Of a stretch of DNA of 64,000 nt, positions 13,980 to 64,000 are shown one piece after another. Where the stretch lies: the NCBI RefSeq assembly GCF_030867145.1, contig NC_134418.1, positions 57,015,682 through 57,079,681 of the forward strand, in the 5' to 3' direction. The notes under the pieces are model-generated. The model saw only the letters and a list, made by a program, of their open reading frames with translations, ran no database searches and had not been told where the DNA came from. How positions within the stretch are numbered: the stretch's first letter is position 1; the number at the start of each line of letters is the position of its first letter. This stretch comes from Opisthocomus hoazin (Eukaryota > Chordata > Aves > Opisthocomiformes > Opisthocomidae). Both the position numbers and the translations under genes were made by a program.

Positions 13980-14358
13980 CGCCGTCTCCTCTATATCGAG
14001 CCGTTCATCCTGCCCCACCCCCCCGCTGCAGGCGAAATCCCCTGAGAGGGACAGCAGCGGCCTCCGTAGGGCAGCCGCAGCGCACACCCCGCAGAGAACA
14101 CCCCCTCCAGCCGCCCCTCTCCTCTACGCCAGCGGCTCGAAGCAAACCTAACAGGGTCTCGCTAGGCTCCCGCCTGACCGCCCCAGAGACCCCGGCCTAG
14201 CCCGCGGGGCAGCCCCAGAGCATCAGACCGCCATGACACAGCCCGCCAGGGGCGACAGGACAAAGCCAGCCAACCACCGGCGCGCTGAGAGGGGCAAAGC
14301 CGCCGCCGCCGTGCTGGGGCTCGGCCCGGCCCCCAGGGCCCCGCCGAGATGGACTCAC

Positions 14359-14415
14359 ATGAACCGAGCCGCCGCCACACACCTTCATCCGCTGAGGGGA
14401 AAAGGACCCTCTCCT
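14359..14415 (-). other. AIMP1: Candidate first exon of a leftward gene (AIMP1 by synteny)
   Basis: On the minus strand a consensus 5' splice site CAT|GTGAGT has its last exonic base at 14359 and intron from 14358. A TATA-like sequence lies at 14448-14442, which would place a start near 14415. The segment contains one ATG followed by about ten open codons to the donor, but whether it is translated is unknown. AIMP1 (scaffold protein p43 of the multi-tRNA synthetase complex) is named only because it is the head-to-head neighbour of TBCK in mammals. I searched the minus strand for its conserved N-terminal coiled coil and tRNA-binding domain and found neither in this window. Confidence 0.35.
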
Positions 14416-14689
14416 TCGGGCTACCCGAGCGAGCGCCTGAGGTTTATAAGAAGGCGCGCAGGAAAGCCTCACTAACCCCCGCGAGCATTGTTTTTACGGC
14501 CAAAGCGCTCAACACGTCGTTTTCAGAGTACTGGCAGAGCACACGCGGCGGGGAGGAGGGGGAACGCGTGTTAAGCTCGCTTTTTTTTAAGAGGCCCAAA
14601 CAAAAAGAATCCTCAGGCACTTCGCAGGGCGCCTCCACGCCGGGGTCCTTCCGCCGACCGGCGGGCTGGAGTGGCGTCACGGGGCGGTG

Positions 14690-14749
14690 AGGGTGCTGGC
14701 GCTGCGCTCGGGGGCGCGGCGCGCAGCGGGGACGGCGGCGCTCGCGCAG
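14690..14749 (+). other. TBCK: Candidate TBCK 5'-UTR exon ending at a CAG|GTACCG donor
   Basis: TBCK coding starts in an exon with a good acceptor at 20480, so an upstream non-coding exon must exist. The best-placed donor in the CpG island is GCGCAG|GTACCG, with exon end 14749. Alternatives are GCG|GTGAGG near 14687 and CGG|GTAACG near 14861. The 5' limit given is nominal. This would leave a first intron of about 5.7 kb. Confidence 0.3.
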
Positions 14750-17700
14750 GTACCGCCGGCGCCGGCACCGGCACCAGCCCTGGCCCTCCCTTCTCCCCCT
14801 TCCCCCCCCAGGTCGCGCCCACCCGCTGAGGGTCAGCACCCCCATCCCGCTGAGGGTCGGGTAACGGAGGAGCTGAGGGGGCGGCCGGCCCGGCGGGTGG
14901 GGCGGGGTCGCCGTGAGGCGTGCGGGGCCGGCTGGAAAGGCAGCGCCGCGGGGGTGGGCGTTCGCTGGCTAGCGTAGGGCCTCGGGGGTTACCGGGGCTG
15001 CCCGGGGCTACCGGCAGCAGTTGGGCGAACTGGTGAAAACTGGTGTCTCTTTTACTCGGTTTAATTCCTGATCAGCCGCGTGTAGAGCAAACGGTAACGA
15101 GCCCCGCCTTTATGTGGGGGCGCAGGGGCGCTGACCGGCAGGCAGGCTGCAACCAAAAGCCGCTGGTAAACAGCTGAAAGGAATAACAGGTTTACAGAAC
15201 AGAGGGGTGTGACCTAAAGGCTGTTCTGACCTGTCGTGATTAGGTTGCGTGTTTTCTCCATGCCATCCCCGTGTTGTTATTTTTCCCGCTAGCTACGTGT
15301 TCTAGCTGCAGATGTGAAACTGGAGATGCCTGTAAGTCTCGCTAGCTCTGACGCCTGGCTTTCAAAGCAGCAACATCTTAGTCTGTGTAATAACGTTATA
15401 AATGCTCCATACAACGCCAGTAACTCTCCTTATGCAAATGCCCACATGGAGCACAGAGGCTTTCCTGTATATATGACAATATTCTCCAAATGCTACTAAG
15501 ATAGAGCGTTTTTTAATCTTTGCTGGTGGCTTATATTTCAATTAAGTGAAATGATGCTTTAATATCCCTACAAGAGTAAGGAAAGGAATTACTATTTAAC
15601 ATGTTCATGAAATAATTCTTCATATATCTTTCAGTTACTGGTACCAAAACCAACGTGGTATCTGTCCTTTTTAACTCAAAAAATTTGTGTGTTCACTGAA
15701 GACAAAATAATGACATTGGCGCCTTGTCAAAATCTGGCTTGCATTTTCTGTTTGTCTCAAGTAATAATGTTATAATTAAAATTTTGGCACACTCATTTAT
15801 TTTATCCATTGCTGAATAGGTGTACCTGGAATCTGAAGCAAAGTGTTTCGTTCTGCACTGAATTTATTAGTTTGGACAGAATAACAATGTTAAAAAATAC
15901 ATTTTTTTTTTTAAGTACGCCTAGTGTGTGTGTGGTCTGTAATTATCTGCCTGTGACTCCATAGTTACTCTTTGTTTGTAGGTAGAATACTTTTTAATTC
16001 AGTGAATGTTAGAGAATTTAGAAAATTTAGTGAAAGACGATGTTTTAATGTTATGCCACAGGTGAAAACATTTGATTAAACACAGTGTGCTTACATTTAA
16101 ATTTTTAAGCAGTCTTATGAAATCGCTGTGCTACAAGTGGTGTTTGCAGGAGACGTTTATACAGCAGAGGAAAAAAAGATTTGTGAGGTGGACTAAATTT
16201 AATCTACAGTCCTACTCCCTGTAAAAATTAAGCTGATAATATTTTGTATTAAAAAAATGTGTTCCAGCCCATTATGATGATTGTCCTAACAAACTTTTAC
16301 TTGTTTTCCGTGCTCCCTTCCGTAGCAGTCTAAATTCAACTAATTCACATGTAGATGTGTTTCACAGGATGTATTTATTCGGGTTGGTCTGTTTGTATGT
16401 TCAGTATTTGCTTCTGAGAGTCATATTTATATGATTTGGTTCTTTTGTGTGGGGTTTTTTTTTTTAAGGCAAAGTTCTTAGTGTCCGTTGGCTTAATTGC
16501 TTTAGCACTGCTGCAGTCAAAAAGTTGTTAATGATGGCTAGAAAATGCTAAATTCTGAAGAAAGAAATATTTGTTTTCTGAGAGCAGTAGATATTCAGAG
16601 GAGCAAATAGTAGAGGAGCTAATCTGAATATTAAATAGGAATTTGTAAAGGTCCTCTGTTTGTGGTGGATTTTGCTGAGAGCGTTGGTTAGTGTTTTTGT
16701 GTACTGTAAAGGTTTCCAAGGGAGATTTGGATGGAGGTAGTGGGCTAGGGAAGGTCATTCAGGCCACTTCTGGACTTCTAATCTTCATGCCAGACCTATT
16801 TCGCAGATGTGATAGACTGTCTCTCATACACAGAATAAACGGTGCTTTGAAAACGATGACTCAGTAATTTTAGATGACACTAATAAGACAAGTCTTTGCT
16901 TTCTCTTCTATCCTAGCTGTTTTGGATTATCAGAATTGAATTTCCAGAATTCAATCTCAAAATTGAATTTACCTTAATTTTTTCTTGTGTCAGTTTAAAA
17001 TAACAAACGTTTCTTTTTTCTCTTCCTCTTTTTATTTCAAAGTAATAGGGAAGTTATGCAGGATATAATCCATTCCTGCAAATCCCGAAATTAATGCAAT
17101 ATGTGTCTTTTCTAGATAGAAAAGGTGAATTTGAGGTGTAAAATTATGTGCCTTGAACAAGAGGAGTATGTGTAGCACTCTCTGTGTTTATAGTTGTGCC
17201 AGGCTTTGAAGTGGATTAAAAAAACCCACCAAACAAATAAAAAGAACCACCCCAAAAAACAACAAAAATCCCTCAAAACACAAAACCACCCACAGTTTAT
17301 AAATATTTAGATAAGATCTTTTTTTCAGATTAATTTTTAAAATATGTGTAACACTTCTGTTTGAATTTAGAAATATCAGTAAGTTACTGGACAAATGACC
17401 AGATTGAAATAATGTAGTTAAAAAAACATTTTACTTAAGCTGTAATATGTCGACCTTTTAAAAGTACTGGAAGGATTAAGTTTTTACTTTGGAGGTTACT
17501 TGGTTTATTTTTCAAGTAAGTGCCTGGAATTTATGGAAGTTGAGAGTTAAGGACAGAGATCAGAATTGAATTGTGAAGGTAGCTATTGACAGAACTAGCT
17601 CTTTTCCATCATCAGAGAGAATATTTTTCATTGCTTTAGTGGATTCCACAGATTTAGCTCTATAATAGAAGAACTTGTTTTAATGCATGCCTTTGAAAAT

Positions 17701-20480
17701 TCTTTATTGAGTCCTTTAGGTGGCTGACAGGAAAGATTGCTTGTCTCATTTCTTCCTTTTTATCTGTGGGCTTCCTAACCAAAGGAAATGAGCGATAAAT
17801 CTGTAGTTGTCTAGTTGAAAGCATTGCAGGTGGTCCAATTCATCCTTGTAGCCCAAGTGATCTAGAGTACAAGAAAAGTTTAATCTCTTAAAATGGTTAT
17901 TGAATTGGTGATACTTAACAATTCATTAAACTTCCTTCCTAAATGTCGGGTGAGTGCAGATACAAAGTGTTAGAGAAGTATTATCTAGCAGGTTATTTTC
18001 CTACAGTAAAAATGAAAACATTTCTTACCTGAGTAAATACATTTTACACTATGTATTTAAATTTTTAGAGACATAATGCATCTCACTGTTTATTTTAGAG
18101 CAATTATTAGAGGACTGTTGTGCTAAGCAAGATGATAATTTGTTCTCTAAATCAAGTTTTTCTTCATGGTTAATACATATTTTCTTTCTGAAGCTGGGAA
18201 GTTCATTTGGCAGATGTGATGTTTTTACAGGAGTGCGGAGCTTATTATAAATACACATTTAAAGCTTTCCAATTGGAACTTGCTCCATGCCAATAAATCT
18301 TTGTGCTTGCACTCAGTCCAATTTATGTCTTTCCAATGGAATAATCTAACTGTAAATTTAATTGTTTGCATCCTAAAATCACTTCCAAAAATATTAAATA
18401 GTCATGAAATATGAAAGCATTGTATCTTTACAAATAAGACTTTTAATACAAAAATATGACTATAAGAACTCCAGTGCTCAATGCTTTCAGATTTATTTTC
18501 TTTTTTAAGTTTGATTCCTTAATGCTGTGCATTTGTATTTAATATGATGATGTATATTAGAATTTATATGTGCAAATCTTTTATCTGTGTTTCTTCAAGG
18601 GGAAAAAAAACCCACAAATGAGAGCAGTCTTATATTTGCTTTGTATCTTTAAATTGGACTGTATTAGTTAAAACAGAAGGTATGTTTCATATTTTCCATT
18701 TTTACAGACTTAGTAAATATGTTTGGTGTATAAGGATCTCTGTGCAACCTGTTATGGGATCACTCTCTCAATGACGATTTACTAAAGGAACTTAGTAGGT
18801 TTTTACTGGGAATTTTGTGCTGGGAACAAGGTTATTCCCTTAGAGAAAAAATAATTTTGAGACACTAAATTATTAAATACTCTGTTTCTTCTGTGTGACT
18901 CTCATGAGAAAATAGCTTTTCCTGAAAGCAGCAAGTCGATGTTGGCTGAAGGAGTAACAAATAAGTAACACTTAGCTTTGTTAGTGCTGTGCGTGATCTT
19001 GTACTACTTGGTTTTTGTTTCATGAAGCCCTTAAGATGGTAAAAAATAATCACATCTGGTTTGAAAGAATTCTGTTGGGTTTATACTTAAAGCTTTTCAT
19101 ATTATTTATCTTACGCGCTTCAAATCCTGAGGGTTCTTCCTCTTCTTTTCCTGGACCAACTGCATATCTGTTTCTACTCTTTAGAGCTTATAATTACTGT
19201 TCTGCAGCTGACAAGAGCTGGATGTGCTTTCCACATCAGTGGACGATTTCTGCTGATTGTATACACAGATGCCTCCAGACTCTGGGCCGTGCTGTCTCTG
19301 GAGTTGCAGTGAGGTGGATGGTACTCTTCTGCATGAGCTCGTTAATGAGTTGTTTTTTTTTTTTTGTTCTATGGCCTCTCATCCCGTGTTATGTGACAGT
19401 GCCATTTATTTCACCATCACAGCTTCCAGACCAGAGCTCTCTTAAAACTGTATAAGCTTGGCCTTTTTATCTGTATTTGTCTATGTATCCTTATACACAA
19501 GTATGTACGTGCTACGGAAGTTAACATGTACAGAGGGATAGTACTGCCTAATGACAGCTTGGAGTGTCTTGTCACCATCTGGGTAATCCAGAAATGAGCT
19601 GGGCAGAGGGTTGATTCAGTTTTTGGATTTTGGTACTTGGTGCCTCAGGTTAAATTCTTAGTTTGCTACTAAAAAGAAGTCAGACAGTTTTATCTGAGGG
19701 CTAGCTAGCTGTAGAAGTATCTGTTTCTTGTGCATGTTGTAGATTTTTTTTGTATTCTTAAATGGCAAAATGTTTGGTTGTGGAAAAGTGGAGAGAAAAT
19801 GTTTAGCTCACGCTTATTTGAAATGCATAGTTCAGAGTAGAGAGAAAAATGGTCGTGAAACTAAATGTTCCTGGAACTTGATTGCAAGCTAATTTATTTT
19901 GCTTGACTGTCCCACAGCAATATTTAACATGGAGTAATTCCTTATGTTGTTATTGAGTCAGCGTGTGAGCTAGCAGTTTACCTATGCTTAGGGAGAGAAA
20001 TGGTCGTAGGAGAGAAGACTGTTACTTCATAACTTTAAATATTAGGAATGCTATAGTGTGTAGATGCTGGATTATCACTAAAGCTGTGGTAATTGGGGCT
20101 CGTGGCCTGCTGATACAAGGTGGTATTTTAGAAGAGGTTTTTTCTGTTTGGTGCATTTACTGTTTTTTGAATAAATAGCCTTCTATATTGTAGTAGTCGA
20201 TCTAAATATTGCTTTTATTAAAGCATTTATCTTCTCCTAAAAATAGTTTTGAGTCTTAAATCTGTTTTTAAAACTATCGCTATATTTTCATCTTTAAATG
20301 TACTATTTATGATTCAGCAGCACTGTGGTATTATTGTTATTATTGTGTTCATTATGCAAAAAGTTGCATTCCCCCGCAATGGGAGAAAAAAAATAAATTG
20401 CATTATTTAGTAAACAACTAGTAAGCTTAGTCACAAGAATCTGTATCTTTTGCAGATAAATTTTTACTTCTCTTTTTAAG
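14750..20480 (+). other. TBCK: TBCK intron 1 (5'-UTR intron), approximate start
   Basis: After the CpG island the sequence returns to AT-rich non-coding DNA. An A/C-rich low-complexity stretch lies at about 17218-17292, and a small inverted repeat (ATTGAATT and AATTCAAT arms, 5-base loop) at 16935-16955. No further exon or mobile element was recognised. The right end is the acceptor TTTTTAAG at 20480; the left end depends on which first-exon donor is used. Confidence 0.5.
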
Positions 20481-20522
20481 GACCACAAATTGCTCCAAAG
20501 GGCTTAAGATTGTGTGAAAAAG

Positions 20523-64000
<43,478 letters not shown>

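Larger units (their letters stand above)
13980..15030. promoter_or_regulatory. CpG island, probable divergent promoter of TBCK and a leftward gene
   Basis: Base composition changes sharply from AT-rich to very GC- and CpG-rich for about 1 kb. Visible elements include a GC box GGGGCGGGG at 14899-14907, a second GGGGCGGTG near 14680, a CRE half-site CGTCAC just left of it, and an ETS-like CGGAAG on the minus strand near 14650. A TATA-like TATAAAC lies on the minus strand at 14448-14442. In mammals TBCK and AIMP1 are arranged head to head at one CpG island. TBCK coding begins 5.5 kb to the right, so the same arrangement is the simplest reading. Transcription starts cannot be fixed from sequence alone. 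Confidence 0.8.

Noticed and set aside
14197..14977. Several GC-rich open frames of 70-130 codons on both strands of the CpG island
   Set aside because: Stop codons are rare in GC-rich DNA. The translated sequences are low-complexity Ala/Pro/Arg/Gly with no domain, so these are shadows of composition.
19015..19455. A 146-codon open frame in TBCK intron 1, the longest outside the CR1 and exons
   Set aside because: The product is a Leu/Phe/Ser-rich string typical of translated AT-rich intron sequence, with no recognised domain, no homologue I know and no supporting gene structure.
20514..20522. A start nine bases upstream of the TBCK ATG that would add three residues
   Set aside because: The codon at 20514 is GTG, not ATG. 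The conserved protein begins at the ATG at 20523.

Overview
The window is vertebrate nuclear DNA, almost certainly from a bird. It has long introns with GT-AG junctions, low repeat density, and CR1 LINE copies; one CR1 ends in the ATTCTGTG-type 3' tail typical of the family. There is also an avian-type LTR fragment and one GC-rich CpG island at a gene start. No species can be named from the sequence alone.

The main gene is TBCK (TBC1 domain containing kinase) on the + strand. I could assemble 18 coding exons by matching the reading frame across splice sites (20523-64000). All junctions keep phase and together encode residues 1-576 plus one base. The mammalian protein is about 893 residues, so the rest of the TBC domain and the rhodanese-like domain lie beyond the right edge. 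Residue numbers agree with the human protein at recognisable landmarks (R126, R511). TBCK is a pseudokinase plus TBC (Rab GAP) plus rhodanese protein of the FERRY endosomal mRNA-transport complex, and is linked to mTOR signalling.

Layout: 1-13980 is non-coding DNA with a 5'-truncated, frameshifted CR1 LINE (about 632-2186), an older CR1 3' fragment (about 8940-9300) and an LTR-like element read on the minus strand (about 9550-10045). About 13980-15030 is a CpG island that looks like a divergent promoter. A minus-strand TATA-like site and 5' splice site (14359/14358) point to a leftward gene. By conserved synteny this is expected to be AIMP1, but no AIMP1 coding exon was found here. Rightward lies the TBCK 5' end, then intron 1 (to 20480), coding exons 1 and 2 (20481-23254), a 22.6-kb intron 3 (23255-45889), and a denser run of exons from 45890 to the right edge.

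Points for a second look are a GC-AG intron, an in-frame tandem donor after coding exon 1, a 73-nt exon-like segment deep in intron 3 whose inclusion would break the frame, a 22-bp tandem repeat that is a row of antisense consensus 5' splice sites, and a 19-bp-arm inverted repeat.
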